Source: Wolbachia endosymbiont (group A) of Anomoia purmunda (GTDB lineage Bacteria > Pseudomonadota > Alphaproteobacteria > Rickettsiales > Anaplasmataceae). From it: a stretch of DNA of 64,000 bases. The DNA lies in NCBI RefSeq assembly GCF_947251545.1, contig NZ_OX366362.1:124001-188000 (forward strand), written 5' to 3'. Under the pieces are notes generated by a model that saw only the letters and a list, made by a program, of their open reading frames with translations, did no database searches and was not told where the DNA came from. Shown in pieces: positions 8,653 to 19,036 of this stretch (its first letter is position 1; each line of letters opens with the position of its first letter). The translations under genes were made by a program, and so were the position numbers.

Positions 8653-9528
8653 GTGTTACGCATAGCTCAAAGAAATAAGGTTTACTGGTTACACGCTGCA
8701 GCCAATGCCACAACACTAGGATCTATGTTTGTCTGCATGTTAATTTGCGTTGTGATTTTATGGAGGTCTTCTGTTACCTATGCCAGTGAAAATTTGGAGA
8801 TACAAAAGGCCTTTGATAGTGTTGTCAAGCATATAAAAGCTGATAAAAAATATAAAGATCTTGATGTTATTGAGAGAAAAAGTGACAAATTTAATATCAA
8901 AATTTCGCAGAATTCTGGCAAGAGTTTTGACATATACTCTACTTTAAAAAAAGCAAAAGATTCCTTTAAGTTAGGAGATAATGAAACAGCTATTTCTCTC
9001 CTTAATCAGATTACCGCAAAGTTTCCTTATCATAAAAATGCTTTGATTGGACTAGGGAATATTTATTACGCTAATAAAGAATACAAAAAAGCTGTAGAGA
9101 TTTACACAAGACTGTTAAAAGAATACCCTAGTAACCCTTACATATTAAAAAATTTTCTGACAATAATCTCACAATATGATCCTGATCTGGCGTTGAGTGA
9201 AATGTTAAAATTGTATGATATACATAAAAATTATGCTCCTTTATTAGCAAATTTAGGTCTGATTTATATGAAAAAGGAGGATTATGTAAAAGGTAAAGAG
9301 TATATGACAACTGCTATTTCTCTTGATGAAAACAATATTTTTTATACCTATAATCTAGCTGTTATTCTAGATAAACTTTCAGATTTTCAAAATGCTACAA
9401 TATTCTACTTAAAGTTGTTGAACATGGCTACAACTTTGAAAGATGTGAGTGAAAAAATACCTTTATACAAAGTGAGAGCAAGACTAAAATTTATAAAACT
9501 TCACAGCACGCACTCAAAGATTTCATAA
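8653..9528 (+). CDS. Membrane-anchored TPR protein
   Basis: This 291-residue protein has a hydrophobic helix at about residues 21-38 (LGSMFVCMLICVVILW), followed by SSVTYASEN, which may be a signal peptide cleavage region or a membrane anchor. From about residue 100 there are four or five tetratricopeptide repeats, such as FKLGDNETAISLLNQI, ALIGLGNIYYANKEYKKAVEIY and LLANLGLIYMKKEDY. Such proteins act as scaffolds in envelope complexes; no partner is evident. The start is a GTG at 8653 without a clear ribosome site, so the exact N-terminus is uncertain. It is alone between an IS and tRNA-Val. Confidence 0.75.
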   Translation: MLRIAQRNKVYWLHAAANATTLGSMFVCMLICVVILWRSSVTYASENLEIQKAFDSVVKHIKADKKYKDLDVIERKSDKFNIKISQNSGKSFDIYSTLKKAKDSFKLGDNETAISLLNQITAKFPYHKNALIGLGNIYYANKEYKKAVEIYTRLLKEYPSNPYILKNFLTIISQYDPDLALSEMLKLYDIHKNYAPLLANLGLIYMKKEDYVKGKEYMTTAISLDENNIFYTYNLAVILDKLSDFQNATIFYLKLLNMATTLKDVSEKIPLYKVRARLKFIKLHSTHSKIS

Positions 9529-9616
9529 AAGCTTATAGCTTACCTAAATCTAATTTATCGTATCTGTTTAGGAGGGTGGCTAATGTGCAAATATTGAAGC
9601 AAAGTGCGTGACGCAC

Positions 9617-9830
9617 AGCTGTACGAACATTTTGATTTTGGCCCATCAGATCCCAGTGCTTGACACTGGGATCCAGGAATTTTATTAAGTTGGCAAGCAT
9701 AAAAATAGCTGTTTTATGTTAAAATACAACGTTTTAATGATTATGAAAAAGCTGGATTCCAGTGTCAGCTAATTGAATGACACCATTCTTTTTGCTGGAT
9801 CCCAGTGTCGGCTACTTGGATGACACCATT
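9617..9830. repeat. Composite palindromic repeat, beta core
   Basis: It begins with the module CTGTACGAACATT, then hairpin ATCCCAGTGCTTGACACTGG, then a core with AAGCATAAAAATAGC and AACGTTTTAATGATTATG, then a hairpin ending in GGATGACACC. The same core occurs in reverse orientation at 42918-42990 and 44625-44695. Confidence 0.8.
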
Positions 9831-9867
9831 TATTGTAAGCTCACATTTACTCTATGATTATCTTTTT

Positions 9868-9911
9868 AGATCACCTTGTCTACCTATTTTGCCACTCTGC
9901 TGAAAGGATAC
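9868..9911. repeat. Short dispersed repeat, copy 1
   Basis: The segment AGATCACCTTGTCTAC plus GCCACTCTGCTGAAAGGATA recurs at 24955-24990, 36158-36204 and 36237-36277. All four copies are in the same orientation on the plus strand in non-coding spacers. Confidence 0.7.
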
Positions 9912-9969
9912 AATTTATTGCTATTTTTGTTTACAATAATAATATTGAGCTATAGAATTAGATCTAAAG

Positions 9970-10042
9970 GGGCAATTAGCTCAGCTGGTAGAGCATCTCG
10001 TTTACACCGAGGAGGTCGGCAGTTCAAGTCTGTCATTGCCCA
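9970..10042 (+). tRNA. tRNA-Val (anticodon TAC)
   Basis: The 73-nt cloverleaf has acceptor arms GGGCAAT/ATTGCCC, D arm TAGCTCAGCTGGTAGAGC, anticodon stem CTCG/CGAG with loop TTTACAC (anticodon TAC) and the T arm around GTTCAAGTC. The CCA end is not fully encoded. It reads GUN valine codons. It lies 52 bp upstream of gyrA. Confidence 0.95.
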
Positions 10043-10094
10043 TTTGCTTAACTGAATGTTAGTATTATTAATTACTTCAATTAAAGTATAGAAA

Positions 10095-12797
10095 ATGCAG
10101 GATAATATAGTACCAATCTCAATAGTAAAAGAGCTGGAAGATTCTTATCTTTCCTACGCAATGAGCGTTATCATAAGCCGGGCTATACCTGACGTGCGGG
10201 ATGGATTTAAACCTGTTCATAGGCGCATATTATATGCAATGTCAAGAGCTGGATTCGATGCCGGCAAGCCATATAAAAAAGCGGCTCGTATAGTTGGGGA
10301 CGTAATGGGGAAATATCACCCACATGGTGATGCAGCTATTTACGATTCCTTGGTCAGGATGGCTCAAGATTTTTCTCTTCTTTTACCACTTATTGATGGG
10401 CAAGGTAACTTTGGTTCGATAGATGGAGATCCACCAGCTTCAATGCGATACACAGAAGCAAGACTTCAAAAAGTGTCGCACTTTTTACTGAATGATATTG
10501 ATGAAGATACAGTTGATTTTAGGCCAAACTACGATGGAAATGAAACAGAGCCTGTTGTGCTGCCTGCAGAGTTTCCGAATCTATTGGTAAACGGTGCAAG
10601 TGGTGTTGCAGTTGGTATGGCAACCAATATTCCTTCTCATAATCTTGGAGAAATAATAGATGCTTGTATATTATATGTAGATAATCCTGAAGTTACTTTG
10701 GATGAGTTACTTGAAGTGATGCCAGGGCCGGATTTCCCAACTGGGGGAATGATTCTTGGAAGGTCTGGAATAAGATCAGCATTTGCAACTGGTCGTGGAT
10801 CAATTGTTGTGCAAGGCAAGACTCATATAGAAGATCTGCCACAAGATAGGCAAGCAATAGTGATTGATGAAATACCTTACCAGGTAAATAAAGTAAAATT
10901 AATTGAGAAGATAGGTGAGCTTGTAAAAGAAAAAAGAATTGATGGTATAACAGAAATTAGGGATGAGTCCGATAAGTCTGGTATTAGAGTAGTAATTGAC
11001 CTCAGAAGAAATGCTGAAGCAAGTTTTATACTTAATCAAATATTGGGACTAACTCCACTAAGAAGTAGTTTTAGTGTTAACACTTTAGTGCTCAATAACA
11101 ACAGGCCTGCTTTGATGTCATTAAAAGAAATCATAGCTGCTTTTGTTGATTTTAGAAAAGAAGTACTAATTCGAAGAACAGAATTTCGTCTAAGAAAAAC
11201 GAGAGAAAAAGCTCATATATATATAGGGCTCTACATTGCGGTCCTCAGCATAGATGAAGTGATAAAAATCATCCGCGGTGCAAAAGATCCTGCGGAAGCA
11301 AGTAGAGAACTTTTAAATAAAGAATGGAAAACTTCGAATGAAATCAACACTATTATTGAGTTGATTTCAGATAGCGCAAGCTTTTTGAAAGATGGAGTGT
11401 ATAGATTAACTGAGCTACAAATTAAGGCTATCCTTGATATGAAACTTCAGCGTTTAACAGGCCTTGAAAAAGACAAATTAGAAGCTGAGCTAAGTTCAAT
11501 GATCAACCTGATAAAAGAATATATCGCTTTTCTTGGCTCAGAAGAGAAGTTGATGAAGGAAATAAAAAACAATTTACAAGAAATAAAAAACAGATTTGCC
11601 GTACCACGAAAGACTGCAATAGAGGAATCAGATACGGACATTGAAGCTGAAGATCTAATTCCACAAGAGGATATGGTGATAACCGTAACTATGAATGGTT
11701 ATATCAAGCGTGTGAAACTTTCTCACTACAGAACTCAGCGTCGTGGTGGAAAAGGAAAGCTAGGACAAGGATTAAAAGAAGAGGATGTAACCACAAAATT
11801 ATTTGTTGGGAATACCCACACTAGCCTCTTATTCTTTTCTAATATTGGCCGAGTTTATAGATTAAAGGTTTATAAGTTGCCTCTTGCAGAACCAACTGCA
11901 CGTGGAAGAGCGCTTGTTAACATATTTCCGCTTAGCGATGGTGAAACTATAACTAATATAATGCCGTTGCCAAGTGAAAATGACGAAAATCAAAACATAG
12001 TTTTTGCTACTGCTTATGGAAACATAAGGCGTAACTCCTTAGCGGACTTTCACTATATTCCAAGCAATGGAAAAATAGCAATAAAGCTCGATGAAGGAGA
12101 CAAATTAGTATCGGTTAAAGTATGCAATGAAATTGATCATGTTTTACTTTCAACAACGCTTGGAAAAAGTATCAGATTTGTTGTAAGTGATGTGCGTCAA
12201 TTTAAGAGTCGCAATTCAGATGGCGTAAGAGGTATCAAACTTGTAAAGAATGACAGCGTGATATCCATGACCGTATTAAATGGGATAGGTGTAGCAACAG
12301 AAACAAAAGAACTTTACTTAAAAGTTCCACTTGCAAAAAGACTGGGGACTGCAATTAATAACTCCATTGATTCTAAATTGGAAAAGACTTTGAATGATTT
12401 AGGAATAGATAACGAATTATTCTTAAAACTTGCAGTGAATGAGGAGTTTATATTAACTATTACTGAAAATGGCTTTGGTAAAAGAACTTCTGCGTATGAG
12501 TATAGAGTAACTAACAGGGGTGGTGTTGGTATCACCAATATTCTTACTACTAGCAGAAACGGTAATGTTGTTGCTAGTTTTCCAGTTGAGCAGGGTGATA
12601 ATATAATGCTTATTACAGATAAAGGAAAGTTAATTCGCATTTCGGTCAATGAGATTAGAATTGCAGGACGCAGCACTCAAGGAGTCACTCTGTTTAAAAC
12701 AGAAAGTAGAGAAAAAGTGGTGTCAGTAGCGAAAATTGAAGATCCTGATTCCACTGAAGATAGTATTTTTGAAGTTGAAAACTCTATCGCTTCTTAA
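10095..12797 (+). CDS. gyrA: DNA gyrase subunit A
   Basis: At 900 residues this is full-length GyrA, the breakage-reunion subunit that introduces negative supercoils with GyrB. The N-terminal [18 protein letters not shown] and HRRILYAM are typical. The catalytic Tyr is Tyr119 in SMRYTEARL. The quinolone-determining region reads [17 protein letters not shown], so Ala80 stands where E. coli has Ser83, while Asp84 matches Asp87. The GyrA box [12 protein letters not shown] is present at the start of the C-terminal beta-pinwheel, which supports gyrase rather than ParC. The start is the ATG at 10095, with only a weak ribosome site. It follows tRNA-Val on the same strand. Confidence 0.97.
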   Translation: MQDNIVPISIVKELEDSYLSYAMSVIISRAIPDVRDGFKPVHRRILYAMSRAGFDAGKPYKKAARIVGDVMGKYHPHGDAAIYDSLVRMAQDFSLLLPLIDGQGNFGSIDGDPPASMRYTEARLQKVSHFLLNDIDEDTVDFRPNYDGNETEPVVLPAEFPNLLVNGASGVAVGMATNIPSHNLGEIIDACILYVDNPEVTLDELLEVMPGPDFPTGGMILGRSGIRSAFATGRGSIVVQGKTHIEDLPQDRQAIVIDEIPYQVNKVKLIEKIGELVKEKRIDGITEIRDESDKSGIRVVIDLRRNAEASFILNQILGLTPLRSSFSVNTLVLNNNRPALMSLKEIIAAFVDFRKEVLIRRTEFRLRKTREKAHIYIGLYIAVLSIDEVIKIIRGAKDPAEASRELLNKEWKTSNEINTIIELISDSASFLKDGVYRLTELQIKAILDMKLQRLTGLEKDKLEAELSSMINLIKEYIAFLGSEEKLMKEIKNNLQEIKNRFAVPRKTAIEESDTDIEAEDLIPQEDMVITVTMNGYIKRVKLSHYRTQRRGGKGKLGQGLKEEDVTTKLFVGNTHTSLLFFSNIGRVYRLKVYKLPLAEPTARGRALVNIFPLSDGETITNIMPLPSENDENQNIVFATAYGNIRRNSLADFHYIPSNGKIAIKLDEGDKLVSVKVCNEIDHVLLSTTLGKSIRFVVSDVRQFKSRNSDGVRGIKLVKNDSVISMTVLNGIGVATETKELYLKVPLAKRLGTAINNSIDSKLEKTLNDLGIDNELFLKLAVNEEFILTITENGFGKRTSAYEYRVTNRGGVGITNILTTSRNGNVVASFPVEQGDNIMLITDKGKLIRISVNEIRIAGRSTQGVTLFKTESREKVVSVAKIEDPDSTEDSIFEVENSIAS

Positions 12798-12812
12798 CCG
12801 TAGTATAGGTTA

Positions 12813-12836
12813 AACAAAAAGCGCAAGTTTTTGTTG
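12813..12836 (+). terminator. Possible terminator hairpin after gyrA
   Basis: AACAAAAA and TTTTTGTT can pair around a 7-nt loop just after the gyrA stop; the T-run forms the 3' arm of the stem. The stem is AT-only, so it is a weak candidate. Confidence 0.35.
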
Positions 12837-12889
12837 ATTAATACGCAGTATTTAAATTAAAATATATACTTATGGCTAAGTAAAGATCA

Positions 12890-13489
12890 ATGGACAAAAA
12901 ATTAACTAAAAATAAAAAACCACTGGTAGACAAAGAGGATAAAAAAACACCTCCTGTTAAAGATCTTACTAAAAATAAGGGTAGGAGAGATTTTATAACA
13001 TTAACTACATGCGCTATGGCAGGTATAGGAGCTGCAAGTGGACTTTGGCCACTGGTTAAGTCTATGAATCCTTCTGCTGAAGTTCTAGCAACTTCCACAG
13101 TGGAGGTGAATTTGTCTGGAATCCAGGAAGGACACGGAGTAAAAGTAAAATGGCAAGGTAAACCAGTATTCATTCGTAGACGCACAAAGCAAGAAATTGA
13201 GGTTGCAAGAGCTGTGGATGTAAAGAACTTCAGGGACCCTGAGTCAGATGAGCAGAGAGTACGTGAAGGAAAAGATGAATGGTTAATCATGATCGGAATA
13301 TGTACACATCTTGGGTGTGTACCGGTTGACCACGCTACAAGAGATGGTAATGGTTGGTTCTGTCCTTGCCACGGTTCATATTATGACACATCAGGCCGAG
13401 TAATTGGAGGCCCTGCACCAAAAAATATGGCTGTACCTGATTATTTTTTTCCCAGTGAGAATGTTGTGGTAATTGGCAAGAAGGCTTAA
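12890..13489 (+). CDS. petA: Ubiquinol-cytochrome c reductase Rieske Fe-S subunit
   Basis: The 199-residue protein carries the 2Fe-2S centre of the cytochrome bc1 complex and passes electrons from ubiquinol to cytochrome c1. The two cluster boxes are CTHLGC (Cys138, His140, Cys143) and CPCHGSYYD (Cys158, Cys160, His161). The N-terminal part has a twin-arginine-like RRDFITLTT at residue 32, followed by a hydrophobic anchor to about residue 56, so it is exported folded and stays membrane-bound. The usual partners petB and petC do not follow; priA is convergent on the other strand. Start is the ATG at 12890. Confidence 0.95.
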   Translation: MDKKLTKNKKPLVDKEDKKTPPVKDLTKNKGRRDFITLTTCAMAGIGAASGLWPLVKSMNPSAEVLATSTVEVNLSGIQEGHGVKVKWQGKPVFIRRRTKQEIEVARAVDVKNFRDPESDEQRVREGKDEWLIMIGICTHLGCVPVDHATRDGNGWFCPCHGSYYDTSGRVIGGPAPKNMAVPDYFFPSENVVVIGKKA

Positions 13490-13498
13490 CGGAACTCG

Positions 13499-15703
13499 TT
13501 AAAAAAAACTCACAGGATCAACATCTATTATCACTGCAATACTCGAATTCAAGTTACAATTTTTAATCCAATATTTCAGCTTTTTTTGTATGGATAGACT
13601 GTGCTTATTGTGTATTTTTAGCAACACCCTATACCGATACTTATTATTTAAAAAATTTATCGCTGCTGGTGATGGGCCAAGAATTTCAAATTCCTTTTTA
13701 TCTACACCTACATTTTTTTCCTGGATACAAGTAGTTGAGCTACTTGAATGACAGAGAAGAGATTTTACTATTTCATTCGCTGCTTTTTGTGTCGCAATCT
13801 GATTCTTACCACAAATTATAAGCGCTATTAATCTGCTAAATGGTGGCATTTTGGCTTCGCGTCTTGACTCAAGTTCGATTTCATAAAATGAGTCCCTTTT
13901 TTGATGCAGCAATGCTTTTATTATTGAACTTTCAGGGTTATTGGTTTGCACTATTACCATTCCTTTTTCATTAAACCTTCCTGATCTGCCTGCAACTTGG
14001 TGCAATAATTGATACGTCTTTTCCGCTGCTCTTAAATCAGAATTTTCGAGGCTCAAATCTGCATTCATTACTCCAACCAAAGTTAATTTGGGGAAATTGT
14101 GCCCTTTAGCAATTATTTGTGTGCCGATTATAATGTTCACCTCTTCTTTCAATATCAAGTCAATTACGTTACTAACCGACTTCTGATCGCTGCTTATCAT
14201 CGCAGTTTTTGCGTTTGGTATTAATTTCACCATTTCTTCAAGTAACCTTTCAATTCCTATGCCGTAGAGGGACAATGGCTGTTCACTTTGGCAATTAGAG
14301 CATTTCTCTGGAATTTTTAATTGATAAGAGCAATGATGGCACAAAAGAGCATTTTTTTTCTTGTGATATGTAAGCCAAACAGCACAATTTAAGCAGGAAA
14401 TTTTATATCCACACTTTTTACAAATTGCCAGTTGTGCATACCCTCTGCGGTTTAGAAAAAGCATAACTTGCTGTTTTTTCTCTATGGTTTGTTTGATGCT
14501 TTCAAAAAGCTCAGAGGAGATCCATTGCTTGTTGTTCCTCATATCCACTACTTTAATGAGTGGCAATTCTGCACCACCGAATCGCTTAGTTAGCTTTACA
14601 TGATTGTAATTCCCGCTTTTAACATGATGAATCGTTTCAAGCAGTGGAGTAGCTGATGATAAAATAATCGGAATATTTTCAAATTTGGCTAAGATTATCG
14701 CCATATCTCGAGCATTATATATAATTCCCTGTTCTTGTTTAAAAGATGAGTCGTGCTCTTCATCAACGATAATCAATTTTAGGTTTTTATAAGGCAAAAA
14801 AAGTGCTGATCGTGCACCAATAATTATCTGCGCATTTCCACTTGCTATATTGAGCCAATTATTCCGGCGAGTTTTTGGAGTGAGTCCTGAGTGCCATTCA
14901 ACTAAGTTTTTTGATATCTGACCGCGAACACGATTTACCAATTGTGAAGTTAAAACAATCTCAGGCAAGAGGATTAAAATTTGTGCATTACCCTCTCCTG
15001 GTGTCATTCCAGTGCTTGACACTGGAATCCAGGTTTTGATCGAAAATGTTGTATAGTGCGCTTGTTTACAATCAATTTTGCTAGATCCCAGACTGGGATG
15101 ACATCCTCTTGGTAGAACCAAATCACAATGTTCGTACAGTTGTGTCTCTGGGCACTGGGATGGTAAAGTCTGAGCAGCATTTGGAACGGCAGTGTAATTC
15201 TTAATCAATTGTGCAATCACAGAGAGATAAACTTCCGTTTTTCCAGATCCTGTCTCACCGTCAAGCAAAGTCACTGAATACTTGTTCAAATTGCTTATTA
15301 TTTTATCACTAGCTATCTGCTGTTCAGGGCTTAATTGGCAACTTATTTCACTTGTTTCCTGCTTTTGTTCAACACAAATCAATTTATCTATGTGATTTAC
15401 TTTTAACACTCCTCCCATTATCACTTTGGCAAGCATACCAATAGGTATTAAATTGTATTGTGCAACCCACTCTGCAAATGCAATCAATTTTGGTCTAATA
15501 TTTGGTAAATCGATTTTTTGCTCAATAAATTTTAATTCTCGGTTACTTTTATCACTATATTTCCAAACTATTCCGATTAAGCGTTTTTTGCCAAATGGCA
15601 CCACTACGTAATCTCCAAGTAAAATCTCAGTATTTTCCTCAATTGCATATGAAAATAACTGATTAATCGGAAGTGGTAGTAATACGTCAACTGTTCTTGC
15701 CAT
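13499..15703 (-). CDS. priA: Primosomal helicase PriA with repeat-coded insert
   Basis: PriA restarts stalled replication forks by loading DnaB. The N-terminal 3'-DNA-binding part begins MARTVDVLLPLPI, so I prefer the ATG at 15703 over one six codons upstream (15721). Walker A is GETGSGKT, the Walker B region is VDEEHDSSFKQEQ, and a zinc-binding domain carries eight Cys in CxxC pairs. Between the Walker A helix and ILILLPEIVLT lies an insert of about 65 residues, coded by a palindromic repeat (14998-15175), with no counterpart in PriA. The frame stays open, so the protein is probably made with this loop. It ends just after petA. Confidence 0.93.
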   Translation of the reverse strand: MARTVDVLLPLPINQLFSYAIEENTEILLGDYVVVPFGKKRLIGIVWKYSDKSNRELKFIEQKIDLPNIRPKLIAFAEWVAQYNLIPIGMLAKVIMGGVLKVNHIDKLICVEQKQETSEISCQLSPEQQIASDKIISNLNKYSVTLLDGETGSGKTEVYLSVIAQLIKNYTAVPNAAQTLPSQCPETQLYEHCDLVLPRGCHPSLGSSKIDCKQAHYTTFSIKTWIPVSSTGMTPGEGNAQILILLPEIVLTSQLVNRVRGQISKNLVEWHSGLTPKTRRNNWLNIASGNAQIIIGARSALFLPYKNLKLIIVDEEHDSSFKQEQGIIYNARDMAIILAKFENIPIILSSATPLLETIHHVKSGNYNHVKLTKRFGGAELPLIKVVDMRNNKQWISSELFESIKQTIEKKQQVMLFLNRRGYAQLAICKKCGYKISCLNCAVWLTYHKKKNALLCHHCSYQLKIPEKCSNCQSEQPLSLYGIGIERLLEEMVKLIPNAKTAMISSDQKSVSNVIDLILKEEVNIIIGTQIIAKGHNFPKLTLVGVMNADLSLENSDLRAAEKTYQLLHQVAGRSGRFNEKGMVIVQTNNPESSIIKALLHQKRDSFYEIELESRREAKMPPFSRLIALIICGKNQIATQKAANEIVKSLLCHSSSSTTCIQEKNVGVDKKEFEILGPSPAAINFLNNKYRYRVLLKIHNKHSLSIQKKLKYWIKNCNLNSSIAVIIDVDPVSFF
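14998..15175. repeat. Composite palindromic repeat inside priA, alpha core
   Basis: The left hairpin is GTCATTCCAGTGCTTGACAC, the core TTTTGATCGAAAATGTTG is shared with 24812 and 62059, and modules AATCACAATGTTCGTACAG and a right hairpin follow. It is in frame with priA and adds about 65 residues. Confidence 0.9.
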
Positions 15704-16625
15704 AGTGATTAAGTTTAGCATTGTTTTAAAGAGTTTGTAACTTTTGGCAATATAGATGAATCGGTACAGAGAAAATCTTAACGTTTAACACATTTTTCAT
15801 AGTACAGACCGTATGATTGATAAATAAAATGATTTATAGAATTTGTGGAGGCTACCAATGGTCAACGACAAGATTACTTTGAACTTTGAAATAGAAAAAG
15901 GCGAACCTATAGATCGATACTACTTTTCTGCACGTATAAAGCTTACAGATGAAAGCAAAAATCTTTTGCGCGAGAAGCTTGGCAGTACAATTCAATTCGA
16001 TAATCTAGATGATCACTTCAATCTTAACCATGAGAATTTTTATATCTACTACAACAAATATAGTGAGCACAATGGTAGAAGTGAGCTATACGTTAGGGAT
16101 GATAACGGTAGATATTTAACCTCTAATCTTCCACTCAATCATAACGGGTTCTCAATGGAACTATCATCTGACGGAGCGTCAATTGCAGATTATGGTTTTT
16201 ATCCTCTGTATGCAATCTATAACCCAAATCACTATGATAAAGCAAAGGAAAAAGTATTTGATGATCAAGGTGAATTGTCACCAATTGCATCAAATGTGTT
16301 AGATAATTTTTTAAGCAACACAAATAGCTTAACCACACAAGATATATTACAAAATGTATTCTCACAACTGCAGAAGAAAGCTGATGAAGAAGCAGAAAGA
16401 TTGGCAAGAGAAAGAGAAGCAGAAAGACAAAGGGAGGAAGAGTTAAATGAAAAGAACGAGGAGTTAAAAGAACTTGTAGAAAAGGATGAGATTAAAATAT
16501 TCAAAGTGGTAAAAGGTAATGATTTAGGTAATGGGCGTTCAGCAGTAGTTTTACAACTTGATGGGGAAGAAGGTGACAAGATACCTCTCGACTCCAGTAA
16601 ATACTACATAGCAGAGTATAGACAC

Positions 16626-17938
16626 CCATACGCGTCAAGTTAAGAAGCAAGGGTAAGAAAATTCAATGAACTTAAGGTGGATACTCTAGTTTTTCTATAT
16701 CTATCTTTCACAGAAAATTGTGACCAGTCTGTGGTAAGTTTTTTCAGGAAAATTCTCAAATTATTAATTTTACTGCTTAACGCTAAAAACAACTCCCTAA
16801 TCCTTCTTTTTAATTCAATGAATGCCTTTGTTAAACTCAGCTCTGTATTCTCTTTCAGTTTTATACAACCAACTATTCCATGAAATATAAGAATTGCGCA
16901 CAATTTAGCGTATAGTTCACATAATACTCTGTATGGTTTTCCTTTAAGTTCGTCAAGCCTGATGTGACTCTTATACAATTTAAATAATAATTCAATCTGC
17001 CATCTTACCCTGTAAACTGTTAATACTTGTTCAGCGCTGATTTTACTCTCTGGAACGTTAGTTATGAATATCGACCAATCCAGCAATTTTTGATTCTTTT
17101 GAGAAGATGTATATCCATGTGATTTTGCTAACTTATTAGCCCTTCTTCTTCTAATTATAGACTGTTCTTCAGTTAATTTTTGACATATAATTCTCACTTT
17201 AATTTTTACTTCTTTTCCTAATAGCACTTCCATCTCTAGAAGGGATTGACCTTCTAAACATTCCAACAACTCTATTTTTTGATTTGTTTCTATATCATAT
17301 ATATTGGTATCAGACTTATAACGACTAACAAAATATGCACCTGCTTCATCAATCTGTTTAAAAGAACTAGGCACAAAGTAGCACAAATCAAATATTAGCA
17401 AATCATTGGCTGATAAACCGTTCAGATAATCCCTATAACCTTGATCCGACCTTATTCCTTCTATTAAATTTAACTTATCTAGCGCTTGGTTCAGGTAATC
17501 AAAGACTAACTGCAGCTTTATTCCTGATTTGGTATTACTCTCACAATCTCTATAGCTACTCCCATATCCTTTGTACATATCTTCCATGCTACTGGGCAGG
17601 CTAATATAATCCAAACCCTGTTTTGTAATTTCTATCGAGTCTTCATTTAGCAATTGGCACATTGTTTCTATGCTGCAATCACCAACTCCTATGTTACCAA
17701 AAACCATAGCTTTTATGAATGATGAGCCATTAAGTTTTCTCTTTCTTTTTATAAAACCTACTGCAATTGATATTTCGTCTGCTTTTTCATTAAAGAATTC
17801 ATTGAGGTCTTTTGATAAGCAAGCTATTCTGTCCATTGTAAGTTCTCTCATTCACATATCCAAGAAGAACTTATACCTTATTCTTTTCCTTCACTCTATC
17901 AATTTTACTTACACTTTTCCTTAACTTGACGCGTATGG
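16626..17938 (-). mobile_element. IS4-type element, copy 2 (1,313 bp)
   Basis: Inverted ends CCATACGCGTCAAGTTAAG are bounded by the 9-bp direct repeat TATAGACAC at 16617-16625 and 17939-17947. This fits the 9-12 bp duplications known for IS4 elements. It lies in the same orientation as copy 1, 9.5 kb away. Confidence 0.95.
16640..17851 (-). CDS. IS4-family DDE transposase, copy 2
   Basis: The 403-residue protein is the same as the copy at 7160-8371 apart from Leu for Pro in KKLTTDW. The YREK motif YRVRWQIELLFKLYK is intact. It is the only gene of the element and is read opposite to the gene it interrupts. A functional enzyme would explain the clean, recent insertion seen here. Confidence 0.92.
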   Translation of the reverse strand: MRELTMDRIACLSKDLNEFFNEKADEISIAVGFIKRKRKLNGSSFIKAMVFGNIGVGDCSIETMCQLLNEDSIEITKQGLDYISLPSSMEDMYKGYGSSYRDCESNTKSGIKLQLVFDYLNQALDKLNLIEGIRSDQGYRDYLNGLSANDLLIFDLCYFVPSSFKQIDEAGAYFVSRYKSDTNIYDIETNQKIELLECLEGQSLLEMEVLLGKEVKIKVRIICQKLTEEQSIIRRRRANKLAKSHGYTSSQKNQKLLDWSIFITNVPESKISAEQVLTVYRVRWQIELLFKLYKSHIRLDELKGKPYRVLCELYAKLCAILIFHGIVGCIKLKENTELSLTKAFIELKRRIRELFLALSSKINNLRIFLKKLTTDWSQFSVKDRYRKTRVSTLSSLNFLTLAS

Positions 17939-19036
17939 TATAGACACTACCCAGAATGGGAAGGCGATGAATATTTAAATTTTGTTAGCCCTGATAGTGA
18001 TATGCTGGTTAATTATGAAAACTTATTTTTTGTGCTCAATCAAAGCTCCTACTCCGGCTTTGAAAGTGGGTTTTATTCAGCAGACAGGACTGATCCCTAT
18101 AATTACGCTAAATATTCAAAGGAACCATATTTGAGTGGTGATCAGCTATCTGAAAAATTATCTAATGAATTGGAGGAAGATAGTAATCAGATAGATGCAG
18201 AAGTTACACTTAATAATGAGCAAGTAGACGAAGAAGTTGTGGTAGAGAGTGAAGCCAAGTCTGGGGAGAAAGGAACGGTTGGTGAGGATAACGCAAAAAA
18301 TACTATACAGGAAGAAGAATCTAACTATATAGATCAAATGCAAGCGGATGATAGCAGCAGTTATAAACCAGCTTTGCAAAGCAATCGTGATGATTATGCT
18401 GATACGAAAAAAGCTCTGCAGGAAAAATTGCATGGAGATGAAATACACAAGCAAAGTAATGAGAAAGCTCAAAAAGATATAGAAGTAAAAAAAGTAACTG
18501 TGGAAACTGACAGTAGCAGTAATAAGACTGAAAAACAAACAAAACCAACAGAAGATGAACAAGAAACTGTTATGGCAAGTGTGATAGAAAACATGGATAA
18601 AAATTCTGATATTGAAGCAGAAACTTCTAACAGTGTTGCAAATTCACAACATCCCTTAAAAATAAAGACAGGAAGTCCTCTTGAAGTGGGAAAGTATAAG
18701 GTGGAGCTGCAAGTGACATATGATGATGTAAAGAATTTTTATGATACCGTACGTGGTAAATATCATGCTGGCGATGGATATAACCGTGAGCAAGTAATGG
18801 TTTTATATAATGGAATTGTTAGGCCAGCTCACAATCATCATTACGAGCAATTTACTCTTGATGAAGCACATGTTGCTAATGATCACCTGTTTATCAAGGA
18901 TCAGGATTTTGGAACTCTAAATGATTTCAATGAGATGTTCTATAAAAGTGATGAGTTAATGTGATGTAAAAAGCAAGATTCAATCTGGTGAACGAGAGTT
19001 AACTGACAGAGGAGATTGACGCATATGCCTTTGTCT

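Larger units (their letters stand above)
9529..9969. other. Spacer with palindromic repeats before tRNA-Val
   Basis: No gene is visible. The spacer holds a palindromic composite element (9617-9830), the short repeat at 9868-9911, and a stretch (GGCTAATGTGCAAATATTGA, near 9579) that recurs near 24739 downstream of the FKBP-like gene. Confidence 0.6.
15858..18964 (+). pseudogene. Hypothetical protein gene split by IS4 insertion
   Basis: Removing the IS4 element and one copy of the 9-bp duplication joins 15858-16625 to 17948-18964 in frame and restores a 594-residue protein. I chose the ATG at 15858, which follows GTGGAGG, over the upstream TTG at 15843. The left part is a compact domain of about 150 residues, followed by a coiled coil rich in Glu, Lys and Arg (about residues 175-215). 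The part after the element is acidic and low-complexity, then ends in a small conserved-looking domain with HNHHYEQFTLDEAH. No family is recognised and no membrane segment is seen. The host frame is otherwise free of stops, so the insertion is recent. Confidence 0.8.

Noticed and set aside
18158-18562. Minus-strand frame of 134 codons inside the IS-split gene
   Set aside because: It is composed of Phe/Leu/Ile-rich antisense of an acidic low-complexity region and has no ribosome site.
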